64,000 bases of DNA from Halomontanus rarus (GTDB lineage: Archaea; Halobacteriota; Halobacteria; Halobacteriales; Natrialbaceae). The position numbers and the translations under genes were made by a program. Under the pieces are notes generated by a model. That model had not been told where the DNA came from. It did not search any database and saw only the letters and a list, made by a program, of their open reading frames with translations. The DNA is taken from NCBI RefSeq assembly GCF_017357405.1, contig NZ_CP071597.1, forward strand, positions 3,534,001 to 3,598,000, in the 5' to 3' direction. Of this stretch, positions 54,212 through 62,751 are shown one piece after another. Position 1 is the stretch's first letter. Each line of letters begins with the position of its first letter.

Positions 54212-56059
54212 CTATCGCCGACCGAACAACCGCTCGAACAGCGTCCGCTCGGTCGGCCGTTCGGCGAGCAGTACCGAGCAGTCCACCTCGTTGACGATGT
54301 CGAAGTGCAACGACCCGGAGACGAGCCGCGAGAGGAGTCCGCGTTCGCTCGCGCCGATGACGACCAGCGTGTGATCGTCGGCCTCGCGAGTGATCGCCCG
54401 CTCGACGTCTCCGGAGTCGTCGACCGTAATGGTCGCGTCCTCGAGATCGTGATTGTCGGCCCACTCGGTGAGAAATTGCTCGCCACGCTCGCGCCGTGAC
54501 GGGTCGTCGACGATGTGCAGCAGGGAAAGCTCCGAGCCGGCGGTCGACTGAAGCGTTCGCGAGACTTCGGCGCTCAGATCCGAGTCCGGTCCCCCTGCGG
54601 TAGGCAAGAGGATCCGCGACGTGTCTAGCTCTCGGTCCTCGAGGATGAGAAAGTCACAGGGGAGCTGGCTGGTCAGTTCGTCGATCGGTCGTTCGGCTCG
54701 AGCGGCGCCCCACAGCTGGTTCTCGCCCCAGCTCATCACGACGAGGTCGGCGTGGGTGCGCTCTGCGGCGTCGAAGATCTCTTCGAACGATCGATGAGAG
54801 ACGATCGTCGACGTCTCGCAGTCGACACCGTAGCCGTCGATCGTCTCACGGACGTCCGTCAGGAGGTCCTCGGATTCGTTGATGATTCGGTTACGTTGGC
54901 TGAGGTCGGATCCAGGCCCCGATCCCGTCCGTCGCGTCGGCGTCTGCACGATGTGGACGACGTGGACGACCGCGGAGTCGTGTCGACTGGCGAGCGTGCA
55001 GGCGAGGTCGACGAGCCGTGACTCGGTGCGCGGATTCGCGATCGGAACCAGCACTCGGTAGGAGTCGTCGCCGGTCGGCCTCGTCTCCGCAGTATCGATC
55101 AGGGGGACGTAAGAGCGGCCGACGAGACTCCCGAAGAGCCACTCGCGGACCGAGAGCCGTCGACTCGCGCCCTCGAAACGGGCCGACTCGAGTCGGTGTT
55201 CACTCGTCTGGTAGTAGTTGACGAGGGTCACCAGCACGATGCCGCCGATCGTGTTCCCGAGGAGGACTGGCAGGATGAACTCGGTCGTGCCGACGACGAT
55301 AGAGAGTCTCCCGTTGAAAACGAGATAGAGCATCTCGGTGAACGAGACGACGACGTGAAACAGGTTTCCGAGCGGTATCGCGAGGAACGCGAGGTAGACG
55401 ACGACCAGTCTCGAGATCGTGTCCCGGGCGGCGTAGACGACCCAGACGACGCCGGCGACGATCAATCCGGCGAAGGCGGCTTTGGAGAACAGGCTCCACC
55501 ACGACGTTTCGACGCCGTGGGTGGCGATCGAGATCGCGGCGTCCGACGTCGGTTCGTCGAACACGCCGCCCCACGCGAGGACGGCCGCGCCGATGGCACC
55601 GCCAGTGAAGTTTCCCGTGAGAACGATCGTCCAGTGGCGCAGTAACGCCGGCACGCTCGCCAGCCGTTCGATCGTCAGCGCGACCGGCGGAAGCGTGTTC
55701 TCCGTGTACAGTTGATAGCCGCCGATGATTATGTAGATGAAGCCGAGCGGATACAGCAGCGAACTCAGGACCGCATTGCCGTCCGTCGTCGCGTACAGCG
55801 AGGCGTACAACAGGAACGTGATCGTGATCGCGAAGCCGGCCGCGAGGCCGCTGAAGAACAGTTCGCGGCTCCCCGACGTAATTTCCTCGTCGGCGACGGC
55901 GACGATTCGCTGGAAGACTTCGTCCGAGGAGAACCGGTCGCGGACGACTGCTCCGACCGCGGGTGCACCGCTTCGGGAGCGTTCCACGGCGTCTCGAACC
56001 GTATCTCCCTCTCCCTCACCCTCGTTCTCTCCCTGATCGGAACGATCGGAGCCACTCAT
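54212..56059 (-). CDS. Formate/nitrite-type channel fused to two UspA domains
   Basis: 615 residues. Residues about 45-300 are an FNT channel with six helices (LFFSGLAAGFAI, LYTENTLPPVAL, GNFTGGAIGA, LGNTIGGIVLV). The C-terminal half carries two tandem universal-stress domains (about 335-470 and 475-605) with ends such as GASERGLLSRLVSGSLHFDIVNEVDCSVLL, split here over the nucleotide loop region. A direct link of a small-anion channel to ATP-binding stress domains suggests gating by energy state. The N-terminal 20 residues are acidic low complexity. Confidence 0.9.
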   Translation of the reverse strand: MSGSDRSDQGENEGEGEGDTVRDAVERSRSGAPAVGAVVRDRFSSDEVFQRIVAVADEEITSGSRELFFSGLAAGFAITITFLLYASLYATTDGNAVLSSLLYPLGFIYIIIGGYQLYTENTLPPVALTIERLASVPALLRHWTIVLTGNFTGGAIGAAVLAWGGVFDEPTSDAAISIATHGVETSWWSLFSKAAFAGLIVAGVVWVVYAARDTISRLVVVYLAFLAIPLGNLFHVVVSFTEMLYLVFNGRLSIVVGTTEFILPVLLGNTIGGIVLVTLVNYYQTSEHRLESARFEGASRRLSVREWLFGSLVGRSYVPLIDTAETRPTGDDSYRVLVPIANPRTESRLVDLACTLASRHDSAVVHVVHIVQTPTRRTGSGPGSDLSQRNRIINESEDLLTDVRETIDGYGVDCETSTIVSHRSFEEIFDAAERTHADLVVMSWGENQLWGAARAERPIDELTSQLPCDFLILEDRELDTSRILLPTAGGPDSDLSAEVSRTLQSTAGSELSLLHIVDDPSRRERGEQFLTEWADNHDLEDATITVDDSGDVERAITREADDHTLVVIGASERGLLSRLVSGSLHFDIVNEVDCSVLLAERPTERTLFERLFGRR

Positions 56060-56361
56060 TGTCGGATCGACTCTCTAGATGAACTATAAGTTTGGCTTTC
56101 CGGTCGTGTCGGCTGTGTCGTGACGATACCAGCGTACGACTCGTGCGAATCGAGACACTCGTCTCGTGTTCACGGTCGAGGGAGACCGAGTGTCCTGTCC
56201 TGTCCTGTCCTGTCTCCGCGATCGTCGGTCCCGTCTCGTTTCGAGCGATTCTGGTCGCCGCGACGTTCGACGCGGCTCCACAACTCGTGGTCCAATCTCG
56301 ACCGGAAATGGAGTCCGTTCGACCGCCAACGGCGTCGGCTCGGACGCCGCGTGTTACGACG
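56060..56361. other. Intergenic region with pentanucleotide repeat
   Basis: About 300 bp. TGTCC is repeated four times in tandem at 56191-56210, with a fifth imperfect unit. No gene is supported; open frames are Ser/Arg-rich. It contains the promoter of the FNT-Usp gene. Confidence 0.45.
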
Positions 56362-57519
56362 TTACAGTTCGTTCAACTTCCGTAGCAACTGCCCGCGGTA
56401 CTCCTCGTCGCTCTGGACGCCCTTCAACTCGAGGACGTTGCGCTCGAGTTTGTCGAGCGCGACGCGGAAGGAGTTCTCGGCGCCGTAGCCCTCGCCGGAG
56501 CCGGCGACCTGCCCCTTGTTGGTCCGGAGGCGGATCTGACACTGAACCAGCGGCGTGCCGCGGAGTTTCTCCTTGTGTTCGTGAAAGCGGACGTGGGCGT
56601 GGACGACCTGCATTTCGGCGTACTTGTCCGCGGTCTGCTCGATGCTCTGAGTGATCGTTTCACGCGTGATGGTGTCCAGCATCGAGATGTTCGTGATCTG
56701 GACGTCCATGTGGTCTTCCTCGGTGAACGTGAGCGCGCGCAGGACGTCCGTCTTGGTGACGACACCCTGGACGAGTCGGTCGTCGTGATCCGGCGTGACG
56801 ATCAGTCCGGAGAAGCTGCTCTCGAGCATGCGTTCGACGGCCTCTCTGCCGGAGGCGTCGACCGTCGTCGTTTCGACCGGGCTCTCCATGATGTCGTAAA
56901 CCGGGACGTCCATCAGTCGCTGGTTGTCGCCGACGCGGTCGCCGGTGGTCATCCGGTCGTTCTCGCGGATGACGAAGTCGGCGATGTCGTGGGTTGTGAC
57001 GACGCCGGTGAGGTAGCCGTTCTCGTTGAGAATCGGTAGCCGGGAGATACCGTGCTCGCGGAGGTGGTTGATCGCCTTCCCGACGCCGTCGTCCTCCTGG
57101 AGCGTGATCGGGTCGTCCGTGTAGATGTCCTCGACGGTGAGCGCGTCGAGGTTCTCGAGGACCGCCTCGAGGATGTCGTTGTGAGTGATCACGCCCCAGA
57201 GTTCGTCGTTCTCGAAGACCGGCGCGACCTTCGCGTTCCCCTCGACGAGGACGCGGGCGACCTCGCGGATGTTCTCGTGACGGTCGACCTTCGGCGACGG
57301 GTCGTTCCGACTGGGTTTGATGAGTGCGGAAACCTTGGCGTCGTCCTCGACGTGAGTCTGGAGCACTTCTCGCTCGCTGATCACCCCCTCGTATTCCCCG
57401 TCGTCGGTGACGATTATTCCCTTGGGATTGCCGTTCTCGAAGGTCGAACGGACCTTTCCCATTCGCGTTCCGACGTCGACTTCGATGTAGTCTCTGGTGG
57501 CGATATCAGCGATATTCAT
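56362..57519 (-). CDS. Four-CBS-domain protein with C-terminal HPF-like domain
   Basis: 385 residues. Residues about 1-275 are four CBS motifs in two Bateman modules (GIIVTDDGEYEGVISEREV, KVAPVFENDELWGVITHNDI, SRLPILNENGYLTGVVTTHDI and SGLIVTPDHDDRLVQGVVTKTDV mark their ends). Residues about 285-385 resemble the S30AE/HPF ribosome-hibernation fold (DVQITNISMLDTITRE, VHAHVRFHEH, VALDKLERNV). CBS pairs bind adenine nucleotides, so ribosome dormancy controlled by energy charge is a plausible role. The ATG at 57519 gives the normal CBS start. Confidence 0.85.
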   Translation of the reverse strand: MNIADIATRDYIEVDVGTRMGKVRSTFENGNPKGIIVTDDGEYEGVISEREVLQTHVEDDAKVSALIKPSRNDPSPKVDRHENIREVARVLVEGNAKVAPVFENDELWGVITHNDILEAVLENLDALTVEDIYTDDPITLQEDDGVGKAINHLREHGISRLPILNENGYLTGVVTTHDIADFVIRENDRMTTGDRVGDNQRLMDVPVYDIMESPVETTTVDASGREAVERMLESSFSGLIVTPDHDDRLVQGVVTKTDVLRALTFTEEDHMDVQITNISMLDTITRETITQSIEQTADKYAEMQVVHAHVRFHEHKEKLRGTPLVQCQIRLRTNKGQVAGSGEGYGAENSFRVALDKLERNVLELKGVQSDEEYRGQLLRKLNEL

Positions 57520-57622
57520 CGTTCTGGCTGAGTATACCGCTGCGACGGTATTTAAAATACCGCCCGTCATCGCCAGTTTCCGGGGCACACGCTTTTTTGC
57601 CGGCGGCGGTCGTACGGGGGCC

Positions 57623-58045
57623 ATGACATCGGCTATCGAGTCCAGTTCTGAAAGCGGTCCGATCGTCGATATCGGCGTCCTCGGTCGATACACCTACCTC
57701 GCGACGGAACTCGTCTGGGGTGCGGTCGCCGTCGCCCTACTCAGACGGGCCGGCGCGCTCCGGCGGGCCGCCGTCACCATCCTCGCGCTCTATCCGATCG
57801 CCTACGTCTGGGATCGCTACACGCTCGCTGTCGGCGTCTTCGACATCAAGCTTCGAACGGGCGTCGAACTCGCCGGTATTCCGCTCGAGGAACACCTCTT
57901 CATGGCGGTCGTTCCGGGGCTCGTCATCGGGATGCACGAGACGATTTTCGGGGCTGGTGCCAGTGGTGGCGCCGATGACGGCGACCGTGACTGCAACGAC
58001 AGTGCTCGTGACCGCCACGGGTCGGCGGTGTCGCCACGGCGGTGA
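57623..58045 (+). CDS. Lone lycopene-cyclase-type membrane domain
   Basis: 140 residues with three membrane helices. YPIAYVWDRYTLAVGVF and AGIPLEEHLFMAVVPGL correspond to the repeat of CrtYc/CrtYd lycopene cyclases, whose PLEE motif carries catalytic acidic residues. Normal enzymes have two such repeats; here there is one, followed by a Gly/Asp/Arg-rich tail. It might act as a homodimer or with an unlinked partner, or have another prenyl-ring function. Confidence 0.78.
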   Translation: MTSAIESSSESGPIVDIGVLGRYTYLATELVWGAVAVALLRRAGALRRAAVTILALYPIAYVWDRYTLAVGVFDIKLRTGVELAGIPLEEHLFMAVVPGLVIGMHETIFGAGASGGADDGDRDCNDSARDRHGSAVSPRR

Positions 58046-58131
58046 TCGCGACGATTTCGACCGGCTCCTCAACGCGCGCAATTGACCGCGACTGACTTAT
58101 CACGCGAGCACAAATTGGCGGACGACTACGA

Positions 58132-58890
58132 ATGAACCGCTCTCGGCGTCCCGGTAACCGGAGTCGATCGGGTCCGAACCGCAGTCCGGGCCCGGACTCC
58201 GGCCCCGACTCGGACCGTGGCCTCCTCGGTCTCCTTCGAGCACTCTTCACTCTCGTCTTCCTCTGTGCACTGGTGGCTGCCGCGGTTCTCGCCGGGCCGA
58301 CGGTCATCGAGGAACTCGACGAGTACGCCAACCCCGTCGAGGTCGAAGAGCCGCCGCCGGCCGGAGACCGCTCACCCGACACGCTCGATCCCGACGATCC
58401 GGGTTCCTCTACGTACGACGGCACCCATACGACGTTCTCCGCCGCGGACGTCGAGGATTTCGTTCACTTGAAGGTCAACGAACGCCGGACCGAACGCGGA
58501 CTCGAGCCCCTCGACTGGGACGGAACCATCGCTTCGGTGTCGCGGGCCCACAGTGCCGACATGTCCGAGCGAGAGTATTTCAGCCACGAGAACCCGAACA
58601 ACGAGAGTCCGTTCGACCGGTTTCAGGACGTGAGCGGCTACTGTCGGGGCTACGGCGAGAACATCGCGATGACATGGGCCGACCAGCGGGTCGAGCGCCC
58701 TTCCGGTGACGACACCGTTCGCTACCGAACGCCCGAAGAACTCGCCGACGGACTCGTCGAGCAATGGATGAACTCGCCGCCCCACCGCGAAGCCATGCTC
58801 TCGGATACCTGGACTCGCGGCGGCGTCGGCGTCTACCTCGCCGACGACGGGCAGGTGTACGCGACGCACAACTTCTGTATCGAGTTCTGA
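58132..58890 (+). CDS. CAP (SCP/PR-1) domain protein with signal anchor
   Basis: 252 residues. A basic Arg/Pro/Ser N-terminus precedes one membrane helix (about 33-55) with an outward acidic Pro-rich linker. The CAP domain starts near residue 105: VEDFVHLKVNERRTERGLEPL, AHSADMSEREYFSHENP, GYGENIAM, WMNSPPHREAML. The His and Glu of the CAP cavity are kept. Such proteins are extracellular; many bind lipids or metals. Confidence 0.9.
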   Translation: MNRSRRPGNRSRSGPNRSPGPDSGPDSDRGLLGLLRALFTLVFLCALVAAAVLAGPTVIEELDEYANPVEVEEPPPAGDRSPDTLDPDDPGSSTYDGTHTTFSAADVEDFVHLKVNERRTERGLEPLDWDGTIASVSRAHSADMSEREYFSHENPNNESPFDRFQDVSGYCRGYGENIAMTWADQRVERPSGDDTVRYRTPEELADGLVEQWMNSPPHREAMLSDTWTRGGVGVYLADDGQVYATHNFCIEF

Positions 58891-58928
58891 TGTTTCGGTT
58901 CGCTTCGTGAGTCTCCCGTAAATCAGTT

Positions 58929-58966
58929 CCAGTGCAACCGCGACCGACCTGCGGTTGCACCGGGAA
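58929..58966. repeat. Palindromic dispersed repeat, copy 2
   Basis: GTGCAACCGC (58932-58941) and GCGGTTGCAC (58951-58960) form a perfect 10-bp stem with a 9-nt loop GACCGACCT. It matches copy 1 at 5830-5868 at nearly all core positions. It follows the CAP gene and may act as its terminator. Confidence 0.65.
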
Positions 58967-59122
58967 ATCGGTACCGCAAACCGTATCAGTCCAGCGTTCA
59001 GTTCCGGTGTGTTCTACGAACCGGCGAGTAGCAGCGTCCTAGCGTTCGTGTCAGTGCCGGCACCGGTACCAGCACTCGAGAAGAACTTCAACACTCATCA
59101 AACGGGACAGTGTAGCCGACGT

Positions 59123-59905
59123 ATGGATACACGGGAGACGCTCACGTCGGTCTATCGAACGGCGCAGGATCGGGACGTTACGTTCCTCGCGGCTGGATTC
59201 GCCTACTACGCGTTCGTCTCGCTCATCCCGCTGGTCTTGCTCGCGCTCGTGGTCGGCTCCCTGCTCGGCGGTGAGCAACTCGCACAGCGACTCGTCGAGT
59301 CCGCGGGGGATCTCCTGCCCGCCGCCGGCGACGAACTGGTGACCGACGCGCTGACGACCGAGGCCGGCCGGGCGGAGGCGACGGTGGTCGCACTCGCCGT
59401 GGCCGCGTGGGGTGCGCTGAAGGTCTTTCGCGGACTCAGTCAGGCGTTCGACGACGTCTACGACGCCGCCGTGGAGGACTCCTTGGTCGAGCAGATCACG
59501 CAGGGAATCACCGTCATCTTCGGGATCGCGCTGGCGCTGGCGCTGATGATCGCGATGGGCGTCGTACTCGGCATCCTCTCGGGCGAAATCCCGTTCGTCG
59601 GGCTGTTGAGCTGGGCGGTGTTGATCCTCGGGCTCTTCCTCGCGTTCGTCCCGATGTATTACGTGCTTCCGCCGATCTCCGTCGAGGTCCGCGAGATCCT
59701 TCCGGGTGCGGTCTTCGCCGCGTTCGGCTGGACGGTGCTTCAGGTCGGCTTCCAACTCTACGCCGCCAACGCCGCACAGTACGAGGCGTACGGCGCGGTC
59801 GGTGCGGTGTTGCTGTTCGTCACCTGGCTCTACTTCGCCGGCATCCTGATCCTCCTCGGCGCGGTGATCAACGTCGTGCTCTCGCGGCCGGCCGCCGCCG
59901 AGTGA
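59123..59905 (+). CDS. YihY/BrkB-family inner-membrane protein
   Basis: 260 residues with six hydrophobic segments. TFLAAGFAYYAFVSLIPLVLLAL at the start and WGALKVFRGLSQAFDDVYD plus the last helix VTWLYFAGILILLGAVIN are diagnostic of the YihY family. Function is unsettled; it is not an RNase BN. The ATG at 59123 gives the usual N-terminus. Confidence 0.9.
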   Translation: MDTRETLTSVYRTAQDRDVTFLAAGFAYYAFVSLIPLVLLALVVGSLLGGEQLAQRLVESAGDLLPAAGDELVTDALTTEAGRAEATVVALAVAAWGALKVFRGLSQAFDDVYDAAVEDSLVEQITQGITVIFGIALALALMIAMGVVLGILSGEIPFVGLLSWAVLILGLFLAFVPMYYVLPPISVEVREILPGAVFAAFGWTVLQVGFQLYAANAAQYEAYGAVGAVLLFVTWLYFAGILILLGAVINVVLSRPAAAE

Positions 59906-60014
59906 TCCCCAGTTCACGTCTCGCGGCGACGGCGAATCCACACGGAACGTGATCGGAATTTTTCGATTCGCGGACCAAGAAACATTATAGTGCTCGGACT
60001 GTCAAGCGTGACCA

Positions 60015-61049
60015 ATGACCGACGATCACGCGGACACGCCCGCGACGGACGCGGAGGACCGCTCCGACGCCGACGCTGGAAACGCCGACGAGGACCGACC
60101 CTCCTCGGACACTATGTCGACGCCCGGAGGCGGTCCCCGGCGGGTCGTCTCGAGCAAGGGCGTCGACGACATCCTCGAGTCGCTGAACTCGGGGCCGGCT
60201 GCGAGTTCGGCGGAGACGGACGGGGTGGAGACGAAAACGGAGGCCGAGGATGGGGGTGCAACCGCGACCGACCCGGCGGATACCGACGCGACCGAGACCG
60301 CAGTAGAGGCCGGGTCGGAATCGGAATCGGAGTCCGAGTCCAAGCGCGAACCCGCGTCCACCTCTGCCTCGAGCGCGAATGCCAGTGCGAATTCGACCTC
60401 GACTTCCACCTCGAGCGCGAGCGCGAGCGAGGCCCTGTCGGCGATTCGAAACGGGCACGAACGCGACGACCACGGCCGCCCGCTCGAAGACAAGGATACG
60501 GATTCGAGCGCGACCGACACGGTCTCGGATTCGCCGACGGAACTGTCCTTCGAGGAATCGGACGCGGACGGAGTCGAGGCGACGTCCCCGGACGCGACCG
60601 AGGGTGACGACGCCGCGCCCGACCCTGACGACTTCGCTGCCCGTCTCGACAGCAACGCCGTCACCGGGGCCGACGTCCGCGCGGCCGAGGCCGGCGAAGG
60701 CCGGGAGAAGACGCCCGAGGTCGACGAGATCGACCTCTCGATGGACGACCTCGAGCGGACCCGAGCTGCGGCGGGGGGCTCGAGTTCGAGTTCGGGTTCG
60801 GGTTCGACCAGCGAAAGCGGCGATGGCCCGCTCGCGGGGACGATCGAGCCGAGTGCGGCGGGTGCGGCGACGGGAGACGTGGACGATAGCGGGAACGCGG
60901 CGGTGGACGGACTCGATGCGGACGACGCCACTTCAGACTCGGACTCGAATTCGGGTGCGGGTACGGATACGGACACGGACACGGACACGGACACAGACTC
61001 GAGTGAGTCCGGACTGCTCGGACGGGTCCGGTCGCTGTTCTCGCGGTAG
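60015..61049 (+). CDS. Long disordered acidic protein
   Basis: 344 residues, almost all low complexity: Asp, Glu, Ser, Thr, Ala and Gly. Two ordered-looking parts stand out: RRVVSSKGVDDILESLN (about residues 42-58) and the C-terminal GLLGRVRSLFSR, an amphipathic helix that could bind membrane or a partner. Short TDTD and SESE tracts (about 325-335 and 100-108) come from repeated DNA. The codon bias is that of a real gene. Function unknown. Confidence 0.75.
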   Translation: MTDDHADTPATDAEDRSDADAGNADEDRPSSDTMSTPGGGPRRVVSSKGVDDILESLNSGPAASSAETDGVETKTEAEDGGATATDPADTDATETAVEAGSESESESESKREPASTSASSANASANSTSTSTSSASASEALSAIRNGHERDDHGRPLEDKDTDSSATDTVSDSPTELSFEESDADGVEATSPDATEGDDAAPDPDDFAARLDSNAVTGADVRAAEAGEGREKTPEVDEIDLSMDDLERTRAAAGGSSSSSGSGSTSESGDGPLAGTIEPSAAGAATGDVDDSGNAAVDGLDADDATSDSDSNSGAGTDTDTDTDTDTDSSESGLLGRVRSLFSR

Positions 61050-61476
61050 CGTCCTCTCTCTTCGGTAGCCAGCATCGAACGACAGTCACTGCGAGTTGCT
61101 CCTGCGTCGAATCACCGATCGATTCACTGTCGTCGACTCGTCTCGGTTGTACCGTTCGACGTAACGGTCGTGTCGCTTGGGGAGGAGATTGCTCGCCGCA
61201 GGACTAGCAGATGGAGGGCAGCTTCGAACCACGCCGAGACGTGCTCGCTTACGCTGCGCGCGACTCGTCTGGTTCGAATCTTCCGGTAACGATTTCTGAC
61301 GGAACGGACGACTCGCGTGACGTGGCGAAATTGCCACGCTCCGCTCGTCGGTTGTTGTTCCATCAGAAATGGGTTGGGGCAGATTTGAACCACGGTCGCA
61401 GCACAACTGCTCCCTGATTCAAATCTATCCCAACGGAATGATTTTGCTGCTCGCGTATTGCTCGCAGCAAAAATAG
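61050..61476. other. Array of inverted repeats 3' of tRNA-Val
   Basis: No protein gene. Four consecutive inverted repeats: 61221-61283 (TTCGAACCA with TGGTTCGAA); 61293-61369 (TTTCTGACGGAAC with GTTCCATCAGAAA and an inner CGTGGC/GCCACG); 61374-61433 (tRNA mimic, below); and 61442-61472 (TTTTGCTGC with GCAGCAAAA). A run of five T on the minus strand just after the tRNA could end its transcript. Confidence 0.7.
61370..61434. repeat. tRNA-3'-end mimic element (tRNA-Val type)
   Basis: 61370-61390 is identical over 21 nt to the 3' end of the tRNA-Val gene, 107 bp to the right. The core CGGTCGCAGC-ACAACTGCTC (61393-61412) follows, then an inverted copy of the tRNA end (61418-61433, 14 of 16 bases complementary). 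The core matches that of the tRNA-Leu element at 18 of 20 positions. Confidence 0.8.
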
Positions 61477-61551
61477 TGGGTTGGGGCAGATTTGAACTGC
61501 CGGCCTCCTCCATGTCAAGGAGGTGTCATAACCAGACTAGACCACCAACCC
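61477..61551 (-). tRNA. tRNA-Val (anticodon GAC)
   Basis: 75 nt. The acceptor strands GGGTTGG and CCAACCC pair, discriminator A. The anticodon stem CCTCC/GGAGG encloses TTGACAT, giving anticodon GAC. T arm GGCAGTTCAAATCTGCC. No intron, no encoded CCA. Confidence 0.95.
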
Positions 61552-61734
61552 GCCTGGCTTCCGTGGCCCGTCTGCCACGTGCGTTCTCTGCATCCAATCG
61601 TTGCCCGCCCCCGTAATTGAAGGTTTCGAATCGGGTTCCCTACGTGAGTTCACGACACACACGGCTCCGACACGCTTAAGTTGGTGTACTCATTTGATCA
61701 TTGTAGAACAACAACGTACATTGGTGTTTCCCCT

Positions 61735-62751
61735 ATGCAGGATTACGTCGAACACGTCACGGACGGACAGGATCTCACACAGTCGGACGCTCGAGCGGCC
61801 TCGAGGGCCGTTTTCGAGGATGCGACGGAAGCGCAGATCGGTGCGCTCCTCGCGGCGCTACGGGCGAAAGGCGAGACCGAGGCGGAGATCGCGGGCTTCG
61901 CCGAAGGGATGCGCGAAGCGGCGCGAACGATCGAGCCCGACCGCGAGCCGCTGGTCGACACCTGCGGCACAGGTGGCGACGACTACGACACGATCAACGT
62001 CTCCACGACGAGCGCGATCGTCGCCAGCGGGGCGGGGGTCCCGGTCGCCAAACACGGCAACTACTCCGTGTCGTCGTCCTCGGGGAGCGCAGACGTGCTG
62101 GAGGAGGTCGGCGTCACCATCGATGCCGAACCGCCGGCGGTTCAGGACGCCATCGAAGCCGACGGCATCGGCTTCATGCTCGCGCCGGTGTTCCACCCCG
62201 CGATGAAGGCCGTCATCGGCCCGCGCAAGGAACTCGGTATGCGGACGATCTTCAACGTCCTCGGCCCGCTGACGAATCCCGCCGGTGCCGACGCACAGGT
62301 CGTCGGCGTCTACGACCCCGACTTGGTGCCCGTCCTCGCGAGTGCGCTCTCACGGATGGACGTCGACCGCGCGCTCGTCGTCCACGGCGCGGGCACCGAC
62401 GAGATCGGGATTCACGGCGAGACGGTCGTCGCAGAGGTCGACGGGACCGACGTCGAGGAGTACACCCTCGAGCCGGCCGATCTCGGTCTCGAAGCACACG
62501 ACATCGAGGACATCTCGGGCGGTACGCCCGAGGAGAACGCCGCCGACATGCGCGACATCGTCGAGGGAGAACTCGCGGGCGCGAAACGCGACGTCATCCT
62601 CGCGAACGCCGGCGCGGCGATCTACGTCGCCGGCGAGGCGGATTCGCTAACCGACGGCGCCGAACGCGCCCTCGAGGCGATCGAATCCGGCGACGCGGCG
62701 GCGAAACTCGAGCGGCTGTGTGCCGGTGCCGGTGCCGACGACGGCCAATGA
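61735..62751 (+). CDS. trpD: Anthranilate phosphoribosyltransferase
   Basis: 338 residues. LVDTCGTGGDDYDTINVST is the PRPP-binding signature, KHGNYSVSSSSGSADVLE and RKELGMRTIFNVLGPLTNPA complete the family pattern. It joins anthranilate and PRPP, step 2 of tryptophan synthesis. The stop overlaps the trpF start (ATGA). Upstream (61681-61734) TTGGTGT occurs twice, 41 bp apart, which could be regulatory. Confidence 0.95.
   Translation: MQDYVEHVTDGQDLTQSDARAASRAVFEDATEAQIGALLAALRAKGETEAEIAGFAEGMREAARTIEPDREPLVDTCGTGGDDYDTINVSTTSAIVASGAGVPVAKHGNYSVSSSSGSADVLEEVGVTIDAEPPAVQDAIEADGIGFMLAPVFHPAMKAVIGPRKELGMRTIFNVLGPLTNPAGADAQVVGVYDPDLVPVLASALSRMDVDRALVVHGAGTDEIGIHGETVVAEVDGTDVEEYTLEPADLGLEAHDIEDISGGTPEENAADMRDIVEGELAGAKRDVILANAGAAIYVAGEADSLTDGAERALEAIESGDAAAKLERLCAGAGADDGQ

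Noticed and set aside
56191..56215. TGTCC tandem repeat as a phase-variation site
   Set aside because: It is in a non-coding region not adjacent to a start codon or core promoter that I can define.
61124..61513. Minus-strand open frame over the tRNA-Val flank
   Set aside because: Same artefact: the inverted repeats and tRNA copy read through as protein.
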